Of a DNA stretch of 64,000 bases, positions 44,669-55,770 are shown in pieces. The stretch's first letter is position 1; each line of letters starts with the position of its first letter. The stretch is from positions 1-64,000 of the forward strand of contig JBBHKE010001618.1 in the NCBI GenBank assembly GCA_037447655.1. Direction: 5' to 3'. The translations under genes were made by a program, and so were the position numbers. The notes beneath the pieces were generated by a model. It saw only the letters and a program-made list of their open reading frames with translations, was not told the DNA's origin and did not search any database. Source of the DNA: Zygnema cylindricum (taxonomy: Eukaryota > Streptophyta > Zygnematophyceae > Zygnematales > Zygnemataceae).

Positions 44669-45551
44669 TGAAATTTTGTGGTCTCCATTGACCCACAGAA
44701 TGAGCAGCCTATGTAAAGCCTCTAGGATAATATTTGTCCCTTCTACTTTCCCGCTGAATAAGCACCACCCAGGCACACAAATATTCAGACCAATCTCACC
44801 CCTGTGTGGAAAAGACTCCCCTGAGTCAAACGCAAAAAGAGTCACTAAATTTACTCCCTTGAGCAGTAAGTTATGGCTGGTCAAAGATGACATTTATAGT
44901 TACAAGCTCTCTTAGAGAGTGAGGTACCTAAATACTACTAAGTCTCGGTCTGCCTACTCACGACTACCTACTACTAAACCCTAGTCCAATAGGAACACTA
45001 TATAGTACAAGAAGGTACAATGGGCGATGTACTTATTGTATGACCATTGTACGACAAAGTCTACAAGGTGACACCTGTCAAATCGGAAGCCATGGTTCCT
45101 CCTCCTATCTTCTCCGATATCAAATAATGTGGCGCCACGTGGCACCGCGTGACGCTATTTCCATATGCCATCAAAAGCTCACTTCGCGTGGCAGCTATGA
45201 TGTCGGCCGTCCGATCAAAACTACACGGTTCAGATTCGCGTACATGCAAGAATTGCTCTTTTTGGTTAGTCTGCTGTTAATTAGCTGTTGCGTTAATGTT
45301 TAAATATTTATGAAACCCGTCGCGTGTATCGTTTCGTAACGCCTTAATGGTTAAAGAGTTAGGCCATAGAGAATCTAGAGCTCGCAGGTTCAAACCTAGA
45401 CTTAGGCATCATTTTGGCAAAATACCATTTACTTCAAAAACTGCCACTTTCTAAATATGGCGGCAGCCATGGCGCGCCTTTGATCCTCACTCTCTTTCTT
45501 CAAAGCAAAAATAAAATAGGGAAGTGAAATATTAATTACCTCTTTTCAACA
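44669..45551 (-). repeat. Solo LTR (type A) inserted at the RT YVDD site of G
   Basis: Exact 5-bp duplication CTATT at 44,664-44,668 and 45,552-45,556. 883 bp, TGAAATTTTG...TTTCAACA. Joining the flanks at the duplication restores the reading IFIAI-YVDDLLVL, so the insertion point is certain. It carries the GACTCCCCTGAGTC hairpin (44,814-44,827), GCCACGTGGC near 45,134, a tRNA-like module (45,339-45,410) and, on the minus strand, a gag ATG exactly 20 nt from its end. It is antisense to G. Confidence 0.95.
45339..45410 (+). ncRNA. tRNA-like module in solo LTR A
   Basis: GCCTTAATGGTTAAAG D-arm-like start, B box GGTTCAAACC at 45,388-45,397, GCCT/AGGC closing pairs, and TTTT at 45,412-45,415. Confidence 0.6.
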
Positions 45552-46469
45552 CTATTTATGTGGATGATTTGTTGGTCTTAAGCAAGTCCTTAGATAAGAT
45601 TAACAAACTAAAACGGGATCTTACAAGCCGTTTTGATATGAAAGATATTGGTGAATGGAAGTACATTTTGGGAGTTTAGATGGAGACAGATAGAGGGAAT
45701 AGGATAATATGAATCACTCAGAAAGAAAGAATCGGTAATATGCTATAAAAATTTCAGATAGAATAAGCAAACGGAAGTACTACTCCCTTGGATTTGAAAA
45801 AAGTGTCCAAGGGGAGTGAAGAGAGAGGAAAATTGTTCATTTATGATGAGATGGATAAAATCGAAAGAAAATTTATGGAATATATCCCTTATCAGCAGAT
45901 TATACAGTTTAATCTATTTTATGATCTGTACCTGACCGGATATAGATGTAGCTGCAGGTGTTTTTAGTAGAAGTCTAAATAAACCAAGATAGAGAGACTG
46001 AAGGCTACCAAAAGGGTGATTAGGTATGTGTTGGGGACAAGGGAATTGTGGTTGCATTTGGGATTGGAACACACTAATATCACCACCTGGAGTGATGCCA
46101 ATTATGGAGATGTGCCTTTAAGGCGGTGTCATCTGGATATGTGTAGCAAATTAGAACCAGTGCATGTTGTTCGAGTAGCAAGCAATAAAAAGTAATTGCT
46201 CAGTCCACTATAGAGGCTGAATACATTGCTTCCTGTGCTTCCACTAAAGAATTAATATTGGTTAAATCTCTTATTGAAGAACTTGGGTTCATGAAGTATG
46301 GAACTCAAAATATGTTTTGTGATAATCAAGTCGCCATCTCTATTCCAACCAATCCCCCTCACTTCAAAGCTATGCATATGGATATTAGACTAAGCTTTGT
46401 CAAAGAGAAGGTTGAAAATAAAATCATTAAACTCGTTCAAAAGCTGACAGAGAAATGATTGCTAACATA

Positions 46470-47464
46470 TGTAATTCTATGACCTCCATTGGTACACAGA
46501 ATGTCCCCCTTATATGAAGCCTATATGGTTATATATGTTCTTTTGACTTTGACAATGAATAAGTCCCACCAAAGGACGAAAAAACTCTAACCAACTACAC
46601 CTCTGTGTTGCCTAGACTCCCTTGAGTCGTTGCAAAAAGAATCACTGAATTTTCTCCCTGAGCATTAAGTTATGGCTAACCAAAGTTGGTTTATAAATAC
46701 AAGTGCTCTTTGGGAGAGAGGTTGAAAAACCAAAAATATTCTAAGTCCTAAACTGCCTCTCTAAATGTATTATTAGGGTACTCAACCAATCATTGGACTG
46801 TAAAGTACAAGAAGGTACAAGTACCGCTGTACTTCTTGTATAGCCATAGTACGACATGGCCGTTTCGCTGAGGCGTGTCATTTCTAGAGCCGAAGTTGCT
46901 TCTCCCGCAATATCCGTTATCCAACCATATGTTGCCACGTGTCATCCGCTGACATCAGGTCCACAAATCGCCAAACTGCTTTTCCAGCATTTTGGCTCCA
47001 TTGTGAGCTGTTTGATCAAATCTCGACATTTGATTTCGTTCGTCGAATTTAAATGTCGATTCGTATATTTCGTGCGGTCCCGATTTCGTGTAGAGCGGTA
47101 TGATTCCTATGCATAAATTGTACCGTAATTAGTTAAATGGAATATCTGGCGCGGTACATTTTTAAATAAATATCAAACTGTATATGTGTATTACTTTCTA
47201 CAAGACTTACCGGATAAGGCGGTCGGTTAATCCGTACGGCGATTATCCGGAGGTCACCGTATCAATTCCCATTAGTGACCGCCTACCTTTTGCAGAAACT
47301 TGTAGATCTATCTGCCTGTTATACAACTATCTGCCTGTCTCCTTACTAGCAAGGGACAGCCATGGCTGCTTGCAGGTCCTCAGTGACTACGACAAGTGTG
47401 AGGGCTGTAGTAAGACCACAAGAAGACCACATAAACAGACTACAAAATACTTCTATTTTCAACA
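46470..47464 (-). repeat. 3' LTR of copia C (type C)
   Basis: TGTAATTCTATG...ATTTTCAACA, 995 bp. It has the GACTCCCTTGAGTC hairpin at 46,615-46,628, GCCACGTGTC near 46,934, a tRNA-like module at 47,204-47,283 and CAGCCATGGCTGCTTGC near 47,357. The minus strand has the gag start ATG 20 nt from the LTR end. Confidence 0.85.
47204..47283 (+). ncRNA. tRNA-like module in LTR C
   Basis: D-arm-like CTTA-CCGGA-TAAG, a perfect 7-pair stem GGCGGTC (47,218-47,224) with GACCGCC (47,277-47,283), a weak B box TATCAATTC, and TTTT at 47,288-47,291. The 66-nt span from stem to stem is close to tRNA size. Confidence 0.55.
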
Positions 47465-47477
47465 CTCCCCTTATTTT

Positions 47478-50400
47478 CTAGTCTACCTTTTGCTTTAGTC
47501 CACGCTTCTCTCTACAAAATATCAATTTGGGAGAGGGAACGGGTTTAGTCATCATATCTGCTACCATCTCACCATTTGGTCTATATTCCAAACATATGAT
47601 TTTATTCTCAACTTTCTCATTAACAAAGCTCAAACAAATATCCATATGATTTGCTTTAAAACGGTGGTTAGGATTTGCTGCAATTATAAATGTAGCTTGA
47701 TTCTCACAAAATACCTTTTGCACTCTGCTCTTCATATATCCCAATTCTTGAAGCAAAGATTTTACCCACATCAATTCTTTCACAGCCGAACATGAGGCCA
47801 TATACTCAACCACCATGATGGATTGAGCGATGACCTTTTGTAACTTACTGCTCCAACTGCAAGCCCCATTCCCATTATACAACACATACCTAGAAGTATA
47901 CCTCCTCATCGAAGCATCCCCATAACTAGCATCACTCCAAGTGGTGATGTTGGTATTATCCACTCCTAAATGCAATCATAGATCTCTCGTTCCTATCAAG
48001 CACCGCATGACCCTTTTGGTCGCTTCCGTATCTTTTTTCCTATGATCATTCAGACTCCTACTTAAAACTCCCACAGCTGCAGCTATATCAGGACGAGTAC
48101 AGTTCATGAAGTAGATCAAACTACCGACAATTTGTCTGTACGAAATAGTTTGCATGAACTTGCTTTCCTCGGGTCTTAGCTCATTATCCTACATCAAGAT
48201 TCCCTCTTATGAGCTCCCCTCATTTCCTTTTCTTAAGTCCATTAGAGTCGCACAACTATGTGCTTTTTCCATTTGAATTTTTTCAAGCATATTCTCAATT
48301 GCTTCCTTTTGAGTGAGTCTAATTATTTTCTTTTCTCTATCCCTCTCCATTTGGATTCCCAAAATGTACTTTGCCTCCCCCAAATCTTTCATTTCAAATA
48401 TACTCTTTAGATCCTTTTTCAATGTATTAATTTTCTTCATTGATTTACTCAAAACAAGCAAATCATCAACATATATGGCAATGAAAATTATACCTTCCTC
48501 ATCCTCAAATAAGTAGATGGAATGATCCGAACTGATTCGTATATATCCCAAACTTGTCAAAATCTCGTCCAGCTTTTTTTTCCATTGGCGTGGAGCTTGC
48601 TTTAGTCCATAAAGGGACTTTATCAATCTGCACACCTTGCTTTCTTCTCTTTTCTCCACAAATCCTTACGGTTGTCGCATGAAGATCTCTTTTCCAACTC
48701 TCCGTGTAAGAAAGCGGTTTTGATGTCCATCTGGTGCACTTCCATGTCTTCCGCTGCCGCGAGACTAAGTAGAATCCGGACGGAGGGGAATCTAACAACT
48801 GGAGCAAAAGTCTCCTCATAATTGATTCCCTCATTTTGTGTGAACCCTTTTGCCACTAATCTGGCTTTGTATCGCTCGATAGTGTTATCTGGATTGAGCT
48901 TCAACTTAAACACCCACTTGAACCCTATTGGTTTTCTATCCGGAGGACAATCCACCAACTCCTAAGTGTTTGCTTCCATAATGGAAGCCATCTCATCATT
49001 AATAGCTGTCACCCGTCTACCACCTTCCGGACTATTAACTGCTTCTGAGTAAGTCTGGGGTTCGCTCAAATGTGATACCTTAGTTACCTTGTTTTTCACT
49101 TGTCTCTCTTGAAGTCTCTTGCTGCTTCTCCTTCCTCCTTCAAATTCTGATGTTGGGATGGAGGGTAATCTCGGGTTCCTCCGAACAACTTCACCTTCTC
49201 CCCTATCCGTGGAGTCCATCTCCGGTCGTTCATCGTCCATTTCTTGTATTTCCTCGTTTTCTTCCTCCGTTTGAATCGGAAGTTGTGACTCCAAAAGAGG
49301 GTCACTCTCGGTCAGACTTTTCTTTTCCTTTGCACGGTCAGGCAGAACCGGAATTCGGTTAGTAGAATGTGCATCTAACTCACTTTCGGATTCAATTATA
49401 ATTCTAACCGGTTTAGTGTACTTAAAGGGATCTAAGGATTTTCCTTCATCCATAACTACCAAGTGTTTTACTAGAATTATGTCTTCTCTTCCGAGATCAT
49501 AAACTCTATACCCTTTTACGTTCTCATCATACCCAAGTAAGTATCCCGGCTTTCCTCTAGCATCTAACTTCCAATCAGATTTTTTTGTGTTTAAACTAAA
49601 CACTTGACTTCCAAACACCTTTAAGTGTGATATATTAGGTTTTCTCCCGGTCCATCTTTCATAAGGTGTTTGACCTTTTACAGCTGAGGTAAGGACTCTA
49701 TTTTTGAGATAGTTAGCACAATTCATAGCTTCTGCCCAAAAACATTTCCTTATCTTTTTATCCGTCAACATACTATCCGTCAACATACTACAGGCACTAT
49801 CACTTAATGTCCGATTTAGTCTCTCGGCTACACCATTTTGTTCTGGGTTCTTTGAGACAGTCTTTTGGTGTTAAACCCCTTCATCTTTCAAGTAATCCTC
49901 AAACTCATTAGAAGTGAATTCCCCCCCCATTATCACTTCTCACTCTCTTTATAGGTGTCTCATGAAGCTTTTCACTCCATGATTTAAATTCCTTAAAATA
50001 AGGCGAGGCCTCAGATTTGTTTTTCAAGAAATATACTCTAGAGTATTTAGACCAATCATCGGTGATAGTAAGCATACCCTCCAACTGATGGCACTTTGGC
50101 GAGTCCCCATATGTCAGTGTGAACCAAATCTAAAACCTTTTCACCCTTATATGTTGCGGCTTTTGGAAAAGGCAACCTGTGAGCTTTTCCTTGAGCACAC
50201 CCACTACAATCATCCAAAGTCTCATTATCTCTAAAATATATGCCCTCAACTACACCCATTTTCTTCATTTCTTTTAATCTGTCTCGATGCACATGTCCCA
50301 ATCTTTTATGCCACATCATCAAATCACATACACCACCATAGTAAACTCCCGTCTTTCCATTACTGAAATTTAGCCTTAACATTCTTTGCTTACCCTTTTC

Positions 50401-50710
50401 AGCTGTAAAGTACACTTCATTCTCATAGCTAGCAACAAAGACTCCTTTCTTAGTACTAGTCTCAAAGGCTTTATCATCTAAGACCGACGTAGAGATAAGA
50501 TTTTGGTTCAACTCCGAAATAAAAAGAACATCAGAGAAAGTGACTATAGATGTCTTTCCATCAACTAGGACCCTCAGATCTACTAATCCCACTAAATTAG
50601 TGATCACTATTCTCCCATCCCTATACTCTATCTCTACAGTAGGGATCTTTCTCATTTTGGTCAATAATGGTTTTTCTCTACACATATACATAGAGGCTCC
50701 TGAATCAATG
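47478..50710 (-). pseudogene. Copia C pol, several lesions
   Basis: From high to low coordinates: protease IDSGASMYMC near 50,700; HKRLGHVHRDRLKEM with CSGCAQGKAHRLPFPKA; integrase pieces to 50,056; integrase C-terminal half and linker (49,786-48,962; PYERWTGRKPNISHLKVFGS). RT follows (48,958 down): KWVFKLKLNPDNTIERYKAR, YGLKQAPRQW, IAIYVDDLLVLSKS. RNase H is 47,975-47,478 with WSDASYGDASMRR and CENQATFIIAANPNH. Stops lie at the breaks, for example near 48,960 and 49,870. Of the minus-strand copies it is the least damaged. Confidence 0.85.
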
Positions 50711-50898
50711 ATCCATCCTTATTCATGAGCTTCTTTCACTCCACCGAAAACACACTTTTGCCTCCTTGGAATCTCCGGCTCACCTCTCACCTCTAACTCC
50801 TCATTGAGGAGAAGTTCTCCATTGTCATTATCGGCATCCTCTCCCACGACTTGTGTCGCAACAAACGCATTTTTTTTCCTTCCGGCCAATTTTCCAAT

Positions 50899-51840
50899 CT
50901 ATTCCTCCTTCAATCTCAACTCCGTCAACTTAGCGCACTCCGCCATATAGTGTCTGGACTTCTTACAAAAGTGGCAAAGCCCCTTCGGAGCCCTTGGTCC
51001 AGATCCGTCATGGTTTCCTTTTCCTCCTCCACCAAAGTTACCATATGGTTTCTTAGAATCCTTATCCCCCCAGTCAGTACCCGTAGCCAATGCTTGAACA
51101 CTCTTTCATCCCATTTGAATCTCTATTGTGTTTTCGCGACCAAAAATCATCCCCACAACAGAATTCCAGATCCAAAGATGATCTGACAAATGCTGGACCC
51201 TGTTAACAATGTTCTCATAATCAGCTGGGAGTTTCATTAGCAAAGTGTTCACCATCTCTTTCTCCATCTCCCTTTTCCTTGCACTTTCTAACTCCATGAA
51301 TAACCTAGCCAAATCATTACAGAAATCTAACATCTTTCCCCCTTTAAACACATATGCCTGTACCTTCTAATTTGCCAACTTCTGCTGCTAAATCGTACTT
51401 CTCTTGTAAATGTCAGCAAGAGCTTCCCACAACTCGTCTGCTCTCTCCACATGAAGATGAGGTGTAGCCACTCTGTGAGTGTGACGCCTCAGAATAAAAT
51501 GAGTCGCCACGATATTGTTGAAATCCTTGATTTCAGTATCATTCGCCTCTATTTTGTGAACAGGTGCTACTAGAGCCGATCCACTAGCCATCGGTGTAAT
51601 TTTCTCCTTCCCTTTATCCGACATGGTGCTTTTTCCAACATCCTCCACCCCCTCTGCCCCTGTATATCCTCCTGTGAACTGAGATCCTCCAAACCCAGGT
51701 GGAACTCCCAATTTAGCGGATGGCCGATGTAGAGAGGAACACACATGCAGAGTTTCAAACAAATCTGCCAACAGATATGAGAGCAATCCTCATATAAAAT
51801 TACCAAAAATCCCCATAAACAGTTTTGGTCCAAAAAGTTC
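50899..51840 (-). pseudogene. Copia C gag
   Basis: Pieces: LFMGIFGNF near the 5' end, VPPGFGGSQFTGGYTGAEG, AVATPHLHV..ADELWEALADIYK, KGGKMLDFCNDLARLFMELE, and a CCHC zinc knuckle CHFCKKSRHYMAEC (about 50,950). The knuckle would bind element RNA. Interrupted by stops and a frameshift. Confidence 0.75.
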
Positions 51841-51844
51841 CTTT

Positions 51845-52240
51845 AGTCCAAAATGACGAAGTCCTACAAATATACACTAGAGCTCACTACTGAATGTACG
51901 GAGGCATACCAGCCGTACGTAACCCGAATACTTCGTGACATGTCAAAATGAATAGATCTACACTAATACCTAATACACATAGGACAAAACATTGTTGCAA
52001 ATATTTACAAACCTTACAAATTTCATCAAACGAATCTGGATCGTCGAATATGAATATCATGTGATGGACGCAATTTTGCGTCCCACTTAATTACTTTTTC
52101 ACGTCTCTTTAATCTTCCTCGTACATCTATTCTAATCCGCAAACCATTCGAACCACATTAATTTCGGTAATTAAATACGCACGTGAACACGCGCACTCAC
52201 GAAACGTCGTAAGCGCACGAAACTAACTTTTCAAAAACCA
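51845..52240 (-). repeat. E-type LTR-like fragment, minus orientation
   Basis: The reverse complement shares GTACGGCTGG-TATGCCTCCGTAC and GTAGGACTT blocks with the LTR remnant at 35,150-35,220. It adjoins the gag of copia C, in the position where a 5' LTR should be. Boundaries approximate. Confidence 0.45.
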
Positions 52241-52244
52241 ACAA

Positions 52245-53071
52245 ACAGTAAGGTACGCTAGGCCAAAGTTGACCTTTATACCGAAGCTCTCTCGGACGGA
52301 GGCGGCTACCTTCTTTATTTTCCTAAGTCCTATCCCTCTCTAAAACTCTATCTTCTGACGTACGACACCAATCATAAAACTTTGTCGTATAGAAAGTTAT
52401 AGGTGCCTGCGTACATTTTGTAAGGCAATTGTACGACATGGCCAAAAAGTAGACATATGTCATATTTGGATTCGTTCCTGTGATCCTCGGAGATGCCGCA
52501 ACCTAATATGGTTGTGCCACGTGTCATTCAATGTGGCGATGACCGCAAACCGCCAAAATTTTATTTCGTGATATCGGCATCGTTCGCGGTCGTCCAATCA
52601 AAACCGGGTTTCAATCGTAGGCGTCATAATTACTTGCGCGGTATTCGTTTCGCAACCATATTGTACTTGGTACTTTACAAATTTGTATATATGCATTATA
52701 TTTATAGTTTTTGTTAAATGAATTTGTTCACGTAAATATTTGTTAAACCCTATATAATCTATCACTGGTCCTAAACTTATAGGATAAAGATAACAGCTAC
52801 CGGCTAACTTGATGGACGCAAGGTACCAGGATCAAATCCTGGGTCCGTCAAGTACCTTTTTAGTAAACCTACTAAAAACAAATGCATGTCTCTCTCACTC
52901 AACATCACAGGCAGCCATGGCTCTAGCTTCCTCTTAATCTTCAATGACTGCGACAAGTGTGGGAGTTGAAGAAAGGAGTTAGAGGCACACTGCCCTTGCT
53001 TCTTTTCTACTTTTTATCTTTTTACATATTAAGACATAGAAAATAATAAAGGAACCTTTAATTTTTACACG
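52245..53071 (-). repeat. Type B LTR fragment (copy B4)
   Basis: Similar to B1, B2 and B3: GCCACGTGTCATTC at 52,516, tRNA-like module at 52,776-52,853, GGCAGCCATGGCTC near 52,912, CTTCAATGACTGCGACAAG near 52,940, and an end at ATTTTTACA. The gag-proximal end is missing. From 52,712 onward it is identical to 56,444 onward. Confidence 0.7.
52776..52853 (+). ncRNA. tRNA-like module in LTR B4 (clearest T-arm)
   Basis: D-arm-like CTT-ATAGGATA-AAG; perfect T-arm CCAGG-ATCAAAT-CCTGG at 52,826-52,842; an 11-pair stem between ACTTGATGGAC (52,807-52,817) and GTCCGTCAAGT (52,843-52,853), stacked directly on the T-arm as in a tRNA acceptor/T minihelix; TTTTT at 52,857-52,861. The loop has A at the position of T54, a feature of eukaryotic initiator tRNA. 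Confidence 0.65.
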
Positions 53072-53078
53072 ATATAAT

Positions 53079-53740
53079 TGTTCTTGAGAGATAAGTCCAA
53101 AAACTATACTGCCACTAAGAACGAAGTACTTATTATCACGGTACAACTTATCTACTACTGTACAATGATTATTAGTGAGAAATTATACTAAGTGATTGTA
53201 TAAAGACTTGCCGGTGGCTTAGTTACCTCTGTTTGGATAAGTTTATCCGGTTGTTTGGAAAACATCTGCTAGCAAGTCACTTTTGATTCTCATATGAATC
53301 TCGTCCGTCAACTTGATTCATGTCAACTCCAGCTCCATTGTCTGTACCAAATCATATCATGTCAACTGCAGATGCGTTGTCCTGTCTACGTCGCACTTAC
53401 GTTGTCCATGTTGAATCATATCAAAATAATCGCAGCTGGGTTGTTTTATCTGCGTCGTTGCTTTGTTGTCTTTTTCAATTCATTGACAGTATTTTGGAAA
53501 CTTCTAAGTGTTGTATCTTATGGAATATTTTTTCAATTGGGCAGCAATTTTGGGAATTGTCACACTGTATGTGATGCTGTGTCAATGTAGATTTTAATGT
53601 TATTTAGAAACTTTGAGTGCTTTCTGTGTTATATCAAAGTTAGTTGTTTGATAGGATTTGTGGAAGCTTTTGCTAAAGTCTATGTCTACATCTACTACTG
53701 CTGGTGGACCTCCATCTGCAACTGTGGTTGTACAACAACA
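53079..53740 (+). repeat. 5' LTR of copia D1
   Basis: TGTTCTTGAG...GTACAACAACA. The end is set by similarity to E1, where a target duplication fixes it, and by the adjoining primer-binding site. The start is less certain, since the 3' LTR of D2 is about 1 kb. A gag ATG lies at 53,682, 59 nt from the LTR end. Confidence 0.65.
53205..53278 (+). ncRNA. tRNA-like module in D1 5' LTR
   Basis: 74 nt closed by a perfect 7-pair stem GACTTGC (53,205-53,211) and GCAAGTC (53,272-53,278). A-box-like TGGCTTAGTTACC follows the 5' strand, and TTTT (53,281-53,284) follows the 3' strand. The 5' end AAGACTTGCCGG resembles AAGACTTACCGG of LTR C. No clear B box. Here the module is sense to the element. Confidence 0.5.
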
Positions 53741-54635
53741 GGTTTTGGGCCTTTCGTCCAAAATTCCTATCTTTAATGTCTAGAAGTACGCATACTGGGC
53801 AGCTATGGTCGAATCATTTTTCGAAACTCCAGACTTGTTAGGGGTCTTGGATGGATCTCTTGCTCAAACCGATCCGAGCTAGGCGAAGAAGACCTCTCTC
53901 GCTCAAAACAATATGATTTTTAGTATCTCTAAGAGTCTGGTTATGTCTCAGCTCAAGATGAAAAAGGCGAGCGAGATTTAGACTTCACTGAAAACTTCCT
54001 ACGAAAAGGCGAACGTCCAAGAAGAGCTTCTGGTGGCTGGCCGAATCTGGGACTACAAATACTCAGGGGATCTATGGCCGAGTATTGTGACAAGTTTAGG
54101 GAACTCATTGATGCACACTCTTCAGCTGGTGGAACTTTTCCAGAGTTCCAGCAAGCTGCTTTACTTATTAGAGGTCTCCCTAGTCATATGAAGAGTGTCT
54201 GCAGCTTTGAAAGGGCATAATAAGTATAGCTGGACCTTTCAGTTAGCTTACAATCTTATACTAGAAGAAGAGTCTACAAGTAAGGTCCTTGATAGTGAAA
54301 AGAAAGTAGAGGCTTTCAGTACACACTTTGAAAGAAAATATCAATTTAATCAGAACAGAAACTCATTTAACCAAACTCAAAACCAGTTTAATCAGAATCA
54401 GAACCAGTTTAATCTGGACAGTCAGGGGCCAAATAGTCAGTCTTCTAACGCTTGTTTTTACTGTTCTGAGAAAGGACATGGTTATAGGTTTATTCCAAAA
54501 CTGAAAAAGGCAAATGAAACTGGTTTATACAGGCCTAGATGGCAACAAAGCCAGTTTCACCAAGGCTCTTCTGGCAATCCATCACGCGGAAATGCATTTT
54601 TTCAGCCTTTGCAGATGATGCAAATTCATCTCTGA
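53682..54635 (+). pseudogene. Copia D1 gag, starting inside the LTR
   Basis: MSTSTTAGGPPSATVVVQQ reads across the LTR end (53,740) and through the primer-binding site as QVLGLSSKIPIFN. Then YAYWAAMVESFFETPDLLGV and TAG stops near 53,880 and 53,978. Later come GRIWDYKYSG-like text and a zinc-knuckle relic CFYCSEKGHGY whose last cysteine is lost. Several frameshifts. Confidence 0.75.
53741..53755 (+). promoter_or_regulatory. Primer-binding site of D1 (half initiator tRNA-Met type)
   Basis: GGTTTTGGGCCTTTC follows CAACA. It agrees with the F site (GGTTATAGGCCCACC) and with the complement of the initiator tRNA-Met anticodon arm over the first 11 bases except one. The same site is at 57,473 in D2. 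Confidence 0.6.
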
Positions 54636-54649
54636 GCTTCAATGATGAA

Positions 54650-55770
54650 GAAGATGCGGAGTTATTTGTTATGGCGGCAACAATGGAGGGTCCCAAAGAC
54701 GGTGGATGGATCATGGACACCGGGACATCGGCCCACATATGCTGGGACAAAGCAATTTTTACAAATCTAAAGCAAACTCTTCCGAAAAATATCTACTATG
54801 CATGTGGCATGAGTGTCCAGTCATCGGCCCGGGGTGATGTATCTCTAATGGTAAATGTGGGGGGAAAGTCTGTAGAAAAAACTCTACACAATGTTTTACA
54901 TGTTCCAGATTTTAAAAAGAATCTCTTTTCCATGTCTTTAGTAGAGAGTAAGGGTTTTGAGGTCACCCTTAAAGGGGGGAGACAGATTGTTAGTAAGTTA
55001 AGAAAAATAGCAGTAACAGAAACAAGAGATGCCAGTAAGATGTACAGGATGGACCTGGCTGAATGAAAAGAAATAGATGTTTTGTATTCCAGTTTGTCAT
55101 CTGAAAATGAGTTATGGCATAAGAGGTTAGGACATATCAATTATGAAAGTTTGAAAAAAATGGTGAATGATGGGAAAATTAAGGGTGTTTCTCTCACATC
55201 TCAGCCTGTAAAAACCTGCGATGGCTGCTCACTAGGCAAAATTCATAAATTGCCATTCCCACAGGAATCGAAAAACAGATCTACAAAAGTTCTACAGCTC
55301 GTTCATTCGGATGTCCTCGGCCCATCCCAAGTACCGTCGGCTGGAGGAGTACAGTACATGGTCACTTTCACTGATGATTTCTCCTGGTACACAACAGTCT
55401 ATTTTATCAGGAACAAGAGTGAAGTGTTCACTCATTGCAAGCACTATAAAGTCAGGGCTGAGAAACTACACGGAGTGCCAATCTTGGCGTTCAGATCGGA
55501 TAATGGAGGTGAATACACCTCTAACGAATTCAAGCAATTTCTACTTGATGAAGGTTTAAGTCACAATCTGACGGTTCCATATACTCTTGAGCAGAATGGT
55601 GTTTCTGAAAGATTAAACATGACACTAATAGAGGTTGCTAGTCGATGCTTGCAGACAAGGGTATAGATCTGAAATTCTGGGCTGAAGCACTTAATTGTGC
55701 GGTCTATATAAAGAATAGAGTAGCATCCAAGTCTGTCAGCACTACACCTTATGAGCTGTGGACAGGAAAG
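54650..55770 (+). pseudogene. Copia D1 protease and integrase
   Basis: Protease GWIMDTGTSAHICWDKAIF near 54,697-54,755; GAG_pre-integrase HKRLGHINYESLKKM (about 55,117) with CDGCSLGKIHKLPFP; integrase core VHSDVLGPSQVPSAGG, TFTDDFSWYTTVYFI and SDNGGEYTSNEF; then EQNGVSERLN. A stop at about 55,066 separates protease from integrase, and a frameshift follows near 55,650. Closest to E1. Confidence 0.85.

Larger units (their letters stand above)
43930..46469 (+). pseudogene. Copia element G pol fragment, plus strand
   Basis: Starts abruptly at GVENLPKRNPRMPSIPALGF, the integrase-RT linker also seen in F. RT pieces follow: LIIKSLYRLKQAL-like, then FIAI, interrupted by a solo LTR exactly before YVDDLLVLSKS. 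RNase H pieces (FCDNQVAISIPTNPP, MHMDIRLSFVKEKVENKI) end at REMIANM, where copia C has inserted. Many stops and frameshifts occur. It is closest to element F. Confidence 0.8.
46470..51840 (-). mobile_element. Copia element C, minus strand, 5' LTR missing or replaced
   Basis: The 3' LTR (46,470-47,464) is followed by the polypurine tract (AAGGGGAG on the coding strand) and the full internal order RNase H, RT, integrase, protease, gag up to about 51,840. It inserted into element G at REMIANM; the 5-mer ACATA (46,465-46,469) would be the left target copy. On the right, gag runs straight into an E-type LTR fragment instead of a C-type LTR, so the 5' end is rearranged. Confidence 0.82.
53079..55770 (+). 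mobile_element. Copia element D1, plus strand, cut off in integrase
   Basis: 5' LTR, primer-binding site (GGTTTTGGGCC), gag, protease and integrase in order. It ends at TPYELWTGK where a type B LTR (B2) begins. RT, RNase H and 3' LTR are absent. It is paralogous to D2, with a 1,287-bp identical tract (52,712-53,998). Confidence 0.8.

Noticed and set aside
53294-53590. Identical 98-codon ORFs at 53,294 and 57,026 as a duplicated gene
   Set aside because: They lie within the D-type LTR and are identical only because of the shared tract; no protein similarity.
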